From: Verrucomicrobiota bacterium
GTDB taxonomy: Bacteria > Verrucomicrobiota > Verrucomicrobiia > Chthoniobacterales > UBA6821
Assembly (NCBI GenBank): GCA_016871655.1
Contig: VHCR01000030.1
Span: forward strand, 1-11,466
Length of the DNA stretch: 11,466 bases
Direction: 5' to 3'
Shown: one piece after another, positions 1 to 7,278 of the stretch
Position numbering within the stretch: the stretch's first letter is position 1
Layout of the letters: each line of letters begins with the position of its first letter
Position numbers and translations under genes: made by a program
The notes under the pieces: generated by a model
What the model was told of the DNA's origin: nothing
Database searches by the model: none
The model's input: only the letters and a program-made list of their open reading frames with translations

Positions 1-1
1 T

Positions 2-20
2 CAATGTCATACCTCCTTAT
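2..20 (-). promoter_or_regulatory. Possible SD and start of a minus-strand gene leaving the window
   Basis: Read on the minus strand, 20-11 is ATAAGGAGGT, a near-perfect anti-16S match, unlike the other starts here, which lack one. An ATG follows immediately (10-8), which is too close to be its start. A TTG at 4-2 has about 7 nt spacing. At most three codons of a gene would be visible, so this is only suggestive. It also competes with reading the hairpin at 32-75 as the end of an upstream plus-strand gene. Confidence 0.2.
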
Positions 21-31
21 AACCTATCAAT

Positions 32-75
32 TTTGGGCATAACAGCGAATTTCGTTGCTTATGCCCAAACTTTTT
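32..75 (+). terminator. Rho-independent terminator-like hairpin
   Basis: An 11-bp stem (32-42 TTTGGGCATAA pairing with 59-69) is extended inward by AGCGAA/TTCGTT pairing around a very short loop. A C and then five Ts follow at 71-75. This is the usual form of an intrinsic terminator on the plus strand, so it probably ends transcription entering from the left edge. Read on the minus strand there is no T-run after the stem. It also insulates the orphan gene that starts at 127. Confidence 0.6.
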
Positions 76-126
76 CGCCCTCAGAACCCCTTAAAAAGAG
101 CCTCTGGCTAATCCCGGACAGGGCCT

Positions 127-993
127 ATGTACACAGACATTCGTTTTGGTAGTGCTTACCGGAATCCTAATAACGATAGTTTTTTCTCTGATCGGTCTGG
201 AGGCAAAAAAATCAATCAACAAGGTAGCCCTTCTTTACCGATTTCATTAAAAAGTGAAAATGTCACTACTAGCAAGATTCCTTCTGAAAATGAAAAGGGG
301 AGCAATATTTCTTCGGATCTAGAGTCAGTTAGTGATAAACAATCTGAAAAGGAGAACGTTTTTGCAGGGCAAGAGATCCAGCAAGTCGAGACTTCTTCTC
401 GTACCAGTGATATTTTGAAAGCTGGTTATACAAGTAGTAATCGTGCTGCTGTAGCTTTAGGATTAACCGGAGGTTTAGTTGGTGGAATCTTGAAGGGACC
501 TCCCGGCGCTGCATTTGGGATGAGTGTTGGTTCTAGTGCTGGAAGTCATTTAGGCGCTATAGGGGGTGTGCTCATGGAATCTTCCAAGTCACCAGTAAAT
601 GAACAGGGCGTTGACCCTGAGCAATCTGCCCTTGATGCCGTAAACAATCCTTTTTTTGGACATGCTGTTGCACTCGTTGATCACGCGGCGCAACATGCTA
701 CTGCAGGTTCGATTGGAGTTGGAGTAGCAGCTTTGTTGGCTTCATTAGCAACGGGAAATCCTTTTCCCGTGGCATTTCACGCAGCTGGTGTTTACTCAGG
801 AGCTACTTGGGCTTTTGGTTTGACAACGGGAAGTGCTCATTGGCTTCTTCAACATCTTGAGCGTTCAGAAGAAAGATTGCAGCGCGAACAAATATCTTCT
901 CCTGGAGATATTGAATTGCGCCCTTTCACTTCTACTTCTTTGAAAGAGGTCGAAAATCACGAAGATCCGGCTAATACCATCTCAATTAAATAA
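127..993 (+). CDS. Orphan Gly/Ala-rich membrane-associating protein, 288 aa
   Basis: I do not recognise a family. Residues 1-100 are polar, rich in Ser, Asn, Glu and Lys, and probably disordered, with no signal peptide. Residues 107-150 form a glycine-zipper-like hydrophobic block (ALGLTGGLVGGILKG, then repeated small residues). A second Ala/Gly-rich hydrophobic block covers about 178-240. The tail is charged (LERSEERLQRE near 244-254). Two hydrophobic blocks behind a long soluble Ser-rich head resemble some host-directed or membrane-inserting proteins of intracellular bacteria, but that is analogy only. The ATG at 127 is the first start and has no clear SD. The last six codons and the stop lie inside the left arm of the inverted repeat at 974-996, so the C-terminus may be set by that element. 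It stands alone between a terminator and the repeat. Confidence 0.6.
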   Translation: MYTDIRFGSAYRNPNNDSFFSDRSGGKKINQQGSPSLPISLKSENVTTSKIPSENEKGSNISSDLESVSDKQSEKENVFAGQEIQQVETSSRTSDILKAGYTSSNRAAVALGLTGGLVGGILKGPPGAAFGMSVGSSAGSHLGAIGGVLMESSKSPVNEQGVDPEQSALDAVNNPFFGHAVALVDHAAQHATAGSIGVGVAALLASLATGNPFPVAFHAAGVYSGATWAFGLTTGSAHWLLQHLERSEERLQREQISSPGDIELRPFTSTSLKEVENHEDPANTISIK

Positions 994-1132
994 CTGGATT
1001 ATAGACGCAGAAATTTTTGCGTTGAGCAAGGCGAAAGAGCGCAGCGCTATGTCTCATAACGTAAGCTCTGACAACGAAGCTCAGCACAAAAAGAGCTAGT
1101 CAGATAGTTCAGTTATTTAATGGAGATGGTAT
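974..1132. repeat. 159-bp inverted-repeat (MITE-like) intergenic element, copy 1
   Basis: The ends 974-996 (ATACCATCTCAATTAAATAACTG) and 1110-1132 are reverse complements at 22 of 23 positions, and the match stops abruptly outside them. Inside are a near-perfect 18-bp palindrome at 1005-1022 (ACGCA...TGCGT) and AGCGCAGCGCT at 1038-1048. No coding potential is visible. The left arm contains the stop codon (991-993) of the upstream gene. I see no clear target-site duplication, so mobility is unproven. It could act as a strong transcript-end hairpin or be a non-autonomous miniature element. Confidence 0.6.
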
Positions 1133-1169
1133 AAGAGATGTGCGAGTACAAATTTCTCACATTTTTTTC

Positions 1170-1197
1170 TGTAGCCTACAACCTGTTAGCTGTAACC
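1170..1197 (+). repeat. Degenerate heptamer tract before the symporter-fusion start
   Basis: Four consecutive 7-mers, TGTAGCC TACAACC TGTTAGC TGTAACC, match the unit TGTAACC at 6, 5, 5 and 7 of 7 positions. Seven bases (TATTATC) separate the tract from the ATG at 1205. No SD is present, so the tract occupies the place where one would lie. The perfect version of the same unit precedes ruvA on the other strand. Confidence 0.45.
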
Positions 1198-1204
1198 TAT
1201 TATC

Positions 1205-3076
1205 ATGACTTCAGAATCTCGTCCTCTTTCTCGCCTCATTGGAAGCCTCCTCTGGGGGAATAGCATTGCTCTCTCTTGGATGTGGGGGCTTGGCCTTTTT
1301 TTCTCGGTTCAATTCACGATTGATTTTGGATTGCGAGGACTTTTATTTTTCGCACTCTTTAACTGCTTAGGACTTTTTCTTTTTGGATTCATCACGCATC
1401 AAATTGCAAAACGGAGTCACGGATCTGAGTCGCTGGCAAAATTTTTCCAGCAGTGGTCTCGTCCATTTCGCCTCGCTTTTTTTCTTTATCAACTTCTCGC
1501 GATCACGCTCACTATTTTTGCGCTCATTCGCTATGCCTGGCAGCCGCTAGGCCTAGAACCTAATATTCTCTACCTTCCTTTGACTGCTTTAGTTATCCTA
1601 ATGGCTGGCATTCTTTTTGGTGAAGAGTTCAATATCCGCCGCATCAAGTACAGCCACGGTGTTCTCTTTCTTTTTGTTGCTGCTGCTATTGGCATCATGC
1701 TTTCTCACCTTGGTAGCAGATACTTTGTTGGGGCATCCTTTCCAGGCCGATTTGTTGACCATGACTTCCTCACCTATGCTGGTTATGTTATTCCAATTTG
1801 TATCGGCTTTCTTATTGGACCATGGCTTGACCTTCAACAATGGCAACGCGCCGTTCAAATTCATCGCGAAAACATTTCGATCACGAGCGCTTATTTTTTC
1901 GGGGCAATTCTTTTTGGAGCCCTCCTTTTGTTTCACGGCGTCTTAGGCCTCTGGGCTTTTTCTTCAGGAGCAAAAGAATTAGTCCACACCGGAATTGCCG
2001 GCTACGCATATTCCGAAGATCTAGTCACACGAATTTTGTCTATCCATGCTGGATCCCAGCCATGGTTCTTTGGCGCCTATCTAACATTTCTTGCGATATG
2101 CATTTTAACAACACTTGACAGTGGTTATATCGCACTTCGATGGTTTTTGAAAAGCAATGTAAATCGTAGCAACCACCCGATTTTTTCACTAATCCCTTCG
2201 TGGCTCCTCACCTCTCCGATTATTCCTTTTGTTTTTTGTGCTCTCGTTGCTGTCACTGCAGCAGCTGTTGGTCTTGAGTTAGAATACTTCATGATTTTCT
2301 TTGCTACTTTTTTTGTCGGTTATGAAGCGCTCTCAATCGGCCGAGCCTTTATGAATGGGCCTGTCAGCGTGATACCACAAGTGAAAATGTTTTGCATCGG
2401 ATCGCTTGCTGTGGTGATTTTTTCCTTTGGCTATTTGTCTCACTTGCCCCTCTTCCAAATTCTTAGCGCTCTCATGCCGCTCGGATATGTTGTCTGGCTG
2501 ATGCTTAAGCCGATGGCTGGTGAAGATTTTGCTGCGGGTAGTGATGAGTTAGATCAAGTCTCCCCTCAAGAAGTTGCTCCACTCCGAGCTTCCAGCGACT
2601 CACGTACTGTGCTGGAGTTACAGCCTACTACTGCTCCCACTGTTCCTGCTCACTCCATTGCAGGTCACTTCGAAGGCAAGTGGTTCGTTCACACTTTTAT
2701 TGCAACTTATGCTGATACAAATTCCGTAGGCAATGTCTACTTCGGCATGTATGCAATGTGGGTTGGAAAAACGCGCGAACTTTTTTTCAATCAAGTCATG
2801 CCAAAATTTAATTTGCGCGAGACACCGTACTACATTTTGACACGCTCGTTCGAACATAAATTCGTACGCGAAACGCGTGAGTTTGAAACCGTCACTGTCC
2901 GGATTCGTGTTGCAAGTTACAATCGTAAGTTTGTTACCCTTGAGCATGAAATTGCCGACTCTCACGGAGACCTCCTTGGTAAGGGCAGCCAGAGCCTTCT
3001 CTTTGTCTCTTCGACTGACTATAAGATGCTCGATATTCCACAGGATATAGTCTCTGCATTCATCTCGTACGCTTAA
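1205..3076 (+). CDS. Sodium/solute symporter-like membrane protein fused to hotdog thioesterase domain
   Basis: The protein has 623 residues. Residues about 12-434 hold roughly 12 hydrophobic segments. Two stretches recall the SSS/SSF symporter family: GPWLDLQQWQRA (205-216, like the family's D-Q-x-x-x-Q-R motif) and ILTTLDSGYIAL (300-311, like the S/T-x-x-D-S sodium-site helix). A polar Pro/Ser/Thr-rich linker (about 437-488) leads to a hotdog domain (490-605). Its ATYADTNSVGNVYFGMY (500-516) matches the 4HBT/YbgC-type motif, with D504 as candidate catalytic Asp. The likely arrangement is a membrane transporter or sensor carrying a cytoplasmic acyl-thioester hydrolase or binding domain. The substrate is unknown, and the symporter half is divergent and may not transport. 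One continuous frame with no internal stop argues for a true fusion. The stop at 3074-3076 lies in the left arm of the next inverted repeat. Confidence 0.75.
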   Translation: MTSESRPLSRLIGSLLWGNSIALSWMWGLGLFFSVQFTIDFGLRGLLFFALFNCLGLFLFGFITHQIAKRSHGSESLAKFFQQWSRPFRLAFFLYQLLAITLTIFALIRYAWQPLGLEPNILYLPLTALVILMAGILFGEEFNIRRIKYSHGVLFLFVAAAIGIMLSHLGSRYFVGASFPGRFVDHDFLTYAGYVIPICIGFLIGPWLDLQQWQRAVQIHRENISITSAYFFGAILFGALLLFHGVLGLWAFSSGAKELVHTGIAGYAYSEDLVTRILSIHAGSQPWFFGAYLTFLAICILTTLDSGYIALRWFLKSNVNRSNHPIFSLIPSWLLTSPIIPFVFCALVAVTAAAVGLELEYFMIFFATFFVGYEALSIGRAFMNGPVSVIPQVKMFCIGSLAVVIFSFGYLSHLPLFQILSALMPLGYVVWLMLKPMAGEDFAAGSDELDQVSPQEVAPLRASSDSRTVLELQPTTAPTVPAHSIAGHFEGKWFVHTFIATYADTNSVGNVYFGMYAMWVGKTRELFFNQVMPKFNLRETPYYILTRSFEHKFVRETREFETVTVRIRVASYNRKFVTLEHEIADSHGDLLGKGSQSLLFVSSTDYKMLDIPQDIVSAFISYA

Positions 3077-3214
3077 ACCGTCTTGATACTCTACTAAGGC
3101 TGCGAATTACGGCGTCGCTGTGGTGCTCACCGCTTCACGTATTTCAATACGCTCAGCGTCTGTGCTCCTCGCTCCTTGTACTTCACTAGCCTTAGCGAGC
3201 CTAAAGACGGTTTA
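3074..3214. repeat. 141-bp inverted-repeat element between convergent genes, copy 2
   Basis: The outer arms TAAACCGTCTT (3074-3084) and AAGACGGTTTA (3204-3214) are perfect reverse complements. A second perfect pair, CTAAGGCT (3094-3101) and AGCCTTAG (3188-3195), lies inside with 8-9 nt internal loops. A small hairpin CGTATT-TC-AATACG sits at the centre (3138-3151). The left arm begins with the TAA of the symporter fusion. The right arm holds the last three codons of the ATP-grasp-like gene. It could serve both genes as a bidirectional transcript end. Read on the minus strand, the middle (ACAAGGAGCGAGGAGC) resembles CAAGGCGAAAGAGCGC of copy 1, so the two may be related. Confidence 0.6.
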
Positions 3215-4520
3215 CCTCACTATAACAGAGACCGTTAATAGCGACTGGAACTAAAATAGCTTCGCTCATTCCATGCAGCAATTTTTTATCTGCAGGGCAA
3301 ATGGTTGCAAGCGCGCCACTGAGATTTATTTTTTCGTTGTCGATAAAATAGTACGGGGTCAAGCGCACGCGTCCTTTCATAGCTAGGAGCTCGCCATGAT
3401 CTCCAAAGTAAGAATACTCTTGCGACAGCGAATGGTGAAAAACTTGCAAGATATGTGGATGTTTTTGAAATTCCCCCAAAGCTTTTGTGAGAGCCTCACT
3501 CCATTCCTGTTTGGAACAGTCGCTCCCAACAACAACACTCCGCGACCCCCAAGCCCGTTCATCAAAGCCGCTGATTTTAATAACAAGCTCTCGATCTCGC
3601 TGACTTAATGCGACAACTTCATCCCATGACTGAGCCTCCAATCTAGGATAGACCGCATTGGGGGGCAAAGGCTCTGGATTTAAAACCCAAGTGTAAGGAA
3701 TCACTTTTTTGAGTTGCTCCCATCCGCGTTGGCTCAGCTCACGAATCCAAAAATCTTGTAACGGCTTCATCCAAAAAAGAGCGAACCAAAGTTTTTCTTC
3801 AAGCTGAGGTTTAAGCGGAGGCGTAATAGAAATTTCCTTTTTGAGTGCCCCTTTGAAAAGCTCTGTGGCGCAGGAAATATTTGACACATCAAACAATTCA
3901 AAAAATCGATAGACGTGAGAGGCCCATTTTTCCTTGTTATCAGAAGAGAAGAGACGCCATTTTTTTTTAGAAAACCTTTCATGAAGACGCCGCACGAGAT
4001 ACTGCATCTCCGGGCGATAAGTATCCGATTCTTGAGAGATCACGATATCACCACCAGGAAGAATAGAATGAAATCCTTCTATCATTCCATCTGCCCCCCC
4101 GAGCACCTCATACCCGAAGCTGTTATAAATTTTTTGAAGCCATGCTGTGAGGCCGATGCCACCTGGAATTTGGTCGAGTTCACAAATTTTGATTCCTTCT
4201 TCCGTGAGGAGAAGATCCGGACGAATCACGCGCGCGGTCTCTCCTTGAAAAATTTTGGATCGTCCCAATTCGACCAATGCCTCTGGCTTTCCTTGATCTA
4301 GGAACGTAGCAATCCAAGCAGGTTGACGCCCTTCTACACTCAATCGATAGAGAAGATCACATGCTTTATTAAATTGATGCAAGCGATGCCCAAGTTGGTC
4401 TAATGATTTTTTGAATTCCGGAAAAATAAAAAATGGCTCTGGCGATTGACGCCATGATTTCTCGAAAAAGAGCCCCTCTTCGGGCATCGATGTACGGAGC
4501 TGCCGCAAGGTTACATTCAT
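3201..4520 (-). CDS. ATP-grasp-like protein of unknown substrate, 439 aa
   Basis: I recognise the fold type but not a named enzyme. RPDLLLTEEGIKICELDQIPGG (from residue 100) resembles the 'RPD...ExNxxPGG' block seen in glutathionylspermidine-synthase-like, circularly permuted ATP-grasp proteins. ELVIKISGFDERAWGSRSV (311-329) looks like the ATP-grasp Lys/Gly-rich nucleotide-binding strand and loop. RVRLTPYYF (384-392) and LLHGMSEAILVPVA (414-427) would be the conserved C-terminal part. If correct, it would make an amide or similar bond using ATP in the cytoplasm. No signal peptide or membrane segment is visible. It is the last gene of a three-gene minus-strand cluster, 21 bp after the acyltransferase. 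Its final codons N-R-L and stop fall in the inverted repeat at 3204-3214. The start at 4520 has no SD. It may instead be a catalytically inactive relative. Confidence 0.65.
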   Translation of the reverse strand: MNVTLRQLRTSMPEEGLFFEKSWRQSPEPFFIFPEFKKSLDQLGHRLHQFNKACDLLYRLSVEGRQPAWIATFLDQGKPEALVELGRSKIFQGETARVIRPDLLLTEEGIKICELDQIPGGIGLTAWLQKIYNSFGYEVLGGADGMIEGFHSILPGGDIVISQESDTYRPEMQYLVRRLHERFSKKKWRLFSSDNKEKWASHVYRFFELFDVSNISCATELFKGALKKEISITPPLKPQLEEKLWFALFWMKPLQDFWIRELSQRGWEQLKKVIPYTWVLNPEPLPPNAVYPRLEAQSWDEVVALSQRDRELVIKISGFDERAWGSRSVVVGSDCSKQEWSEALTKALGEFQKHPHILQVFHHSLSQEYSYFGDHGELLAMKGRVRLTPYYFIDNEKINLSGALATICPADKKLLHGMSEAILVPVAINGLCYSEVNRL

Positions 4521-4541
4521 GAACTTAAAAATAGGAATTGT

Positions 4542-5570
4542 CTATCTTACCAATCGCTCTCGATAGCGATCGATTGTTTTAATAACACACACATCCAGAA
4601 TAATGGCTAAAATAATACTGCCAATCAAAGGATTCCATTGCTTCCAATAAGGAAAATAGTGAATGATAAAAAAATGACCAATATAGAGAGGATAGGATAA
4701 GTCACCAAAAAACCGATCTATTTTATTGCTTTTGCTGAATTCAAAAACAAAAGGAATCGCAGTTGCAAAAAGAATGATACCTAGAGATGCCAGCTCAACA
4801 TTCCTCAGATATAAATTAATCTGTTTTGGCATGAATTGGTATCCGACAATGTAGCCGCCGAGCAAGAGGAGCGCCCCAACTCCCATGCTCCAATGGTAGT
4901 AAGTTTTAAAAAGAGTCGAGTGATACAATCGCCATCCAAGAGCCCCCAGCATAAAGAGATAAAGAACCGGCAAAAGAAAATTATAATTCCATGGCGGCCT
5001 CCAAGCATGATGCATCACCAAAAAAAAGTTTACTACAAAACTCACAACAAACATGAGAAGCATCTTCCTTTTAAAATAGCCGTGAGCTAACAAAAAAGGG
5101 GCTAAAAAATAAAAAACTATTTCAACACTCAAACTCCAGATAATCGGCAAATAGAGATAATCGGGAGCCCTTTGTTGAATTTCCAAAGGAATAGATAAAG
5201 AAGAAATCATCAAATGGCCTGATTTCTCAACAAAAACTGCAGTGAGGTTCGAGCCAATAATAAAAAAATTTGAAAAAAGATAGTAAATGGAAAGTGGAAG
5301 CGAGAGTTTCTCAAAATGAATGGGCGGTGCATAAATGAAGCACAATATCAAGACGATCCAATACGCAGGAAACAACTTGAGAAATCGGTTAATGATAAAA
5401 GAAATATAACTCGCATATTTTCCATTCAAAATAAGAGCCATGTAAAATCCTGAGATGATAAAGAAGAATTTTACAGCTGCAAGTCCGTCGACCAGCGTCA
5501 GCCCATGATGTGGACGAGAAGAATGATAAATAACAACGCTGATCGCCAGTAAAAATCTGATCAATCCCAT
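4542..5570 (-). CDS. Acyltransferase-3 family (OafA-like) integral membrane protein, 342 aa
   Basis: This belongs to the acyltransferase-3 family (Pfam Acyl_transf_3), whose members transfer acetyl or other acyl groups across the membrane to sugars, lipids or peptidoglycan. The family's N-terminal His is visible at H16 (VVIYHSSRPHHG). FFFIISGFYMAL (35-46) and NRFLKLFPAYW (61-71) are the next two hallmark blocks. About nine or ten hydrophobic helices follow, with no C-terminal SGNH domain. The 342 aa length is normal for the single-domain type. The start overlaps the last 10 bases of the upstream S8 protease gene, so the two are probably translationally coupled. The acceptor is unknown. Candidates are an envelope polysaccharide or a product of the neighbouring genes. 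Confidence 0.85.
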   Translation of the reverse strand: MGLIRFLLAISVVIYHSSRPHHGLTLVDGLAAVKFFFIISGFYMALILNGKYASYISFIINRFLKLFPAYWIVLILCFIYAPPIHFEKLSLPLSIYYLFSNFFIIGSNLTAVFVEKSGHLMISSLSIPLEIQQRAPDYLYLPIIWSLSVEIVFYFLAPFLLAHGYFKRKMLLMFVVSFVVNFFLVMHHAWRPPWNYNFLLPVLYLFMLGALGWRLYHSTLFKTYYHWSMGVGALLLLGGYIVGYQFMPKQINLYLRNVELASLGIILFATAIPFVFEFSKSNKIDRFFGDLSYPLYIGHFFIIHYFPYWKQWNPLIGSIILAIILDVCVIKTIDRYRERLVR

Positions 5571-7198
5571 GTCAATGCCTTCAAAAGATTGAGGCGTCCG
5601 GCCTTGGTTTTTCCTTCTAAGGATGGGAGAGAATCTGTTGCATCCAAGAGATGCTCTATTATTTTTTGATTGGGGCGATGAGGAAATTTTTCTTTCATCA
5701 ATGCTAACGCACCAGCTACATGAGGTGCAGCCATCGAAGTGCCACGCAAAAACGTATAAGCTGTGTCAGAATAATTCCATGTTGAAAGAATGTTATTTCC
5801 TGGAGCAGCCATGAAAACACCCTTCGCGCCATAATTGGAAAAATCACACAGTTGATCTTGTTCATCGGTTGCCGCAACGCTGACAATATTATCGAGAGCT
5901 GGAGCAATTTTTTTTCCAAGCAAGTTATAGCCTCCAACGCAATAGCTGGCAGGATAATTACAAAATTGATCGTTATCTTTAGACTCATTGCCAGCAGCGA
6001 CCGAGACGACAGCTCCTTTGTCTCTCACATACTTCATTGCATCATATTCTGCTCTTGAAAAAAGGGAATACGGTGTGCTTAGAGAAAAACCATTTTGAGA
6101 AAAACCAATTTCGAGGCCATAGCTACAATTTAAAACTGTGGCACCATGATCGACAGCATAGTGAAGACATCCAATTTCATCACTCAACATTCCCCGCCCT
6201 TGTGCATTCATATATTTACAAGCCATGAGTTGGACTTGAGGAGCGACCCCACGAATGCCAACTCCCATTCCTCCAATGATGCCAGCACAATGGGTTCCGT
6301 GACCACAATCATCCATCGGATCATTAGGATCATTATTACCACCCACAGTGTCGGTGGCGGAATCCGTCGCGTAATGAGCCGCTGCATTAGTACCATAACG
6401 ATCAGGAGCAGCCGAATCAGGATTGGTCCACATGGCACCTTGCAAATCTTGGTGAGTATAACGAATTCCTGTATCTATAATTGCCACGATGACTGGCTTA
6501 GCCGAAGGGTTCAAAGTCTTCCACGCTTCAGGGGCGCTAATTTTTGGAAGAGCCCATTGATTTTCATTGGCTTGTTCAATAATAAGATCATTCAATCCAT
6601 AAATTCGATCAGGCTCTCCCATGCCAGCTGTTTTAAAATACAAAACGTCTGGCAATGCTGCTAAGGAAATATCAGCAAGGTCGACGCGCCAGAGAGAAGA
6701 ATCAGGCGTAACCGGTTCCATCGATGCAACCTCAGGACCAAAATTATTAAAAATCTCTTGCGGATCGCTTCCCTCCGGTAGATTTAAAAGAAGATGATCA
6801 GCAGCCATCTCAACCCGTCCCAATAAGGCTCTGGAATTTGCATCAATCATTTCTTCGGTTCGAATGTAAGGTGATTTAAAATTGGTTTTCAAAATCCTCA
6901 TTCGAATTTTTTGATCAGAAACTTCTGGATCGTCAATCTCTTCAGACTCCACGACTGTTGCTCCCGGATAGTCGATGAGCTCTTGCTCGGAAGGATGATC
7001 CAACGGAGCTGGCTCGATAACACGCGAAGACGTTACTTCTCTTTTTGCAAGAGGAGCACTATTTTTCCCTCTCGCTTGAACAAGAACCGAACGCGCATGT
7101 TTCGATACTGTTACAGGTTGCCATTGCTGAAAACAAAGCGCTCCTATCGCAAGAGCTGTTGTCGTAAAATAAACTAAGCCTCTGGGGAAGTTATTCAT
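5561..7198 (-). CDS. Secreted subtilisin-like serine protease (S8), 545 aa
   Basis: The complete catalytic triad is visible: D242 in VAIIDTGI, H300 in DDCGHGTHCAG, and S488 in RGTSMAAPHVAGALAL. The oxyanion Asn is N404 (VSVAAGNES). An N-terminal hydrophobic stretch (about 7-24) is a signal peptide or anchor. C22 does not have a proper lipobox before it. Residues about 95-205 (containing HLLLNLPEGSDP) look like a propeptide or inhibitor region, so the enzyme is likely made as a zymogen. At least eight Cys lie in the catalytic domain (298, 304, 327, 344, 358, 413, 420, 451), suggesting disulfides outside the cytoplasm. A Gly/Asn/Asp-rich loop before the His (about 285-297) may bind calcium. It is the first gene of the minus-strand cluster. 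The 80-bp gap to ruvA could carry its promoter. Confidence 0.93.
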   Translation of the reverse strand: MNNFPRGLVYFTTTALAIGALCFQQWQPVTVSKHARSVLVQARGKNSAPLAKREVTSSRVIEPAPLDHPSEQELIDYPGATVVESEEIDDPEVSDQKIRMRILKTNFKSPYIRTEEMIDANSRALLGRVEMAADHLLLNLPEGSDPQEIFNNFGPEVASMEPVTPDSSLWRVDLADISLAALPDVLYFKTAGMGEPDRIYGLNDLIIEQANENQWALPKISAPEAWKTLNPSAKPVIVAIIDTGIRYTHQDLQGAMWTNPDSAAPDRYGTNAAAHYATDSATDTVGGNNDPNDPMDDCGHGTHCAGIIGGMGVGIRGVAPQVQLMACKYMNAQGRGMLSDEIGCLHYAVDHGATVLNCSYGLEIGFSQNGFSLSTPYSLFSRAEYDAMKYVRDKGAVVSVAAGNESKDNDQFCNYPASYCVGGYNLLGKKIAPALDNIVSVAATDEQDQLCDFSNYGAKGVFMAAPGNNILSTWNYSDTAYTFLRGTSMAAPHVAGALALMKEKFPHRPNQKIIEHLLDATDSLPSLEGKTKAGRLNLLKALTWD

Positions 7199-7278
7199 GC
7201 TATTTAAGTACTATAAATCAAGAAGAAGGAAGAATTAAAAAAGAATACTCTTTTTTTCTGAATAGGCAATACTCCTCT
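7199..7278 (-). promoter_or_regulatory. Gap upstream of the S8 protease cluster, possible promoter
   Basis: The 80 bp between ruvA and the protease are AT-rich. Read on the minus strand they contain TTGCCT, then 16 bases, then TATTCT, a weak sigma-70-like pair. TATAGT lies nearer the ATG. No hairpin that would end ruvA is visible and no SD precedes the protease ATG. Read-through from ruvA is equally possible. Confidence 0.25.

Noticed and set aside
1598..1936. Overlapping 109- and 112-aa frames inside the symporter-fusion gene
   Set aside because: These are shadows of a membrane-protein gene. The hydrophobic look of the plus-strand frame comes from the T-rich codons.
3915..4301. 128-aa plus-strand open frame opposite the ATP-grasp-like gene
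   Set aside because: It is fully antisense to the longer, family-like 439-aa protein, and its sequence shows no motif.
6146..6664. 172-aa plus-strand open frame opposite the S8 protease
   Set aside because: It lies wholly antisense to a protease with an intact catalytic triad. Its product is low-complexity (Ile/Thr/Arg/Ser-rich) and looks like a reverse-strand shadow.
5561..7198. Lipoprotein signal on the S8 protease (C22)
   Set aside because: The residues before C22 are G-A-L. The position next to Cys is Leu, which does not fit a lipobox.
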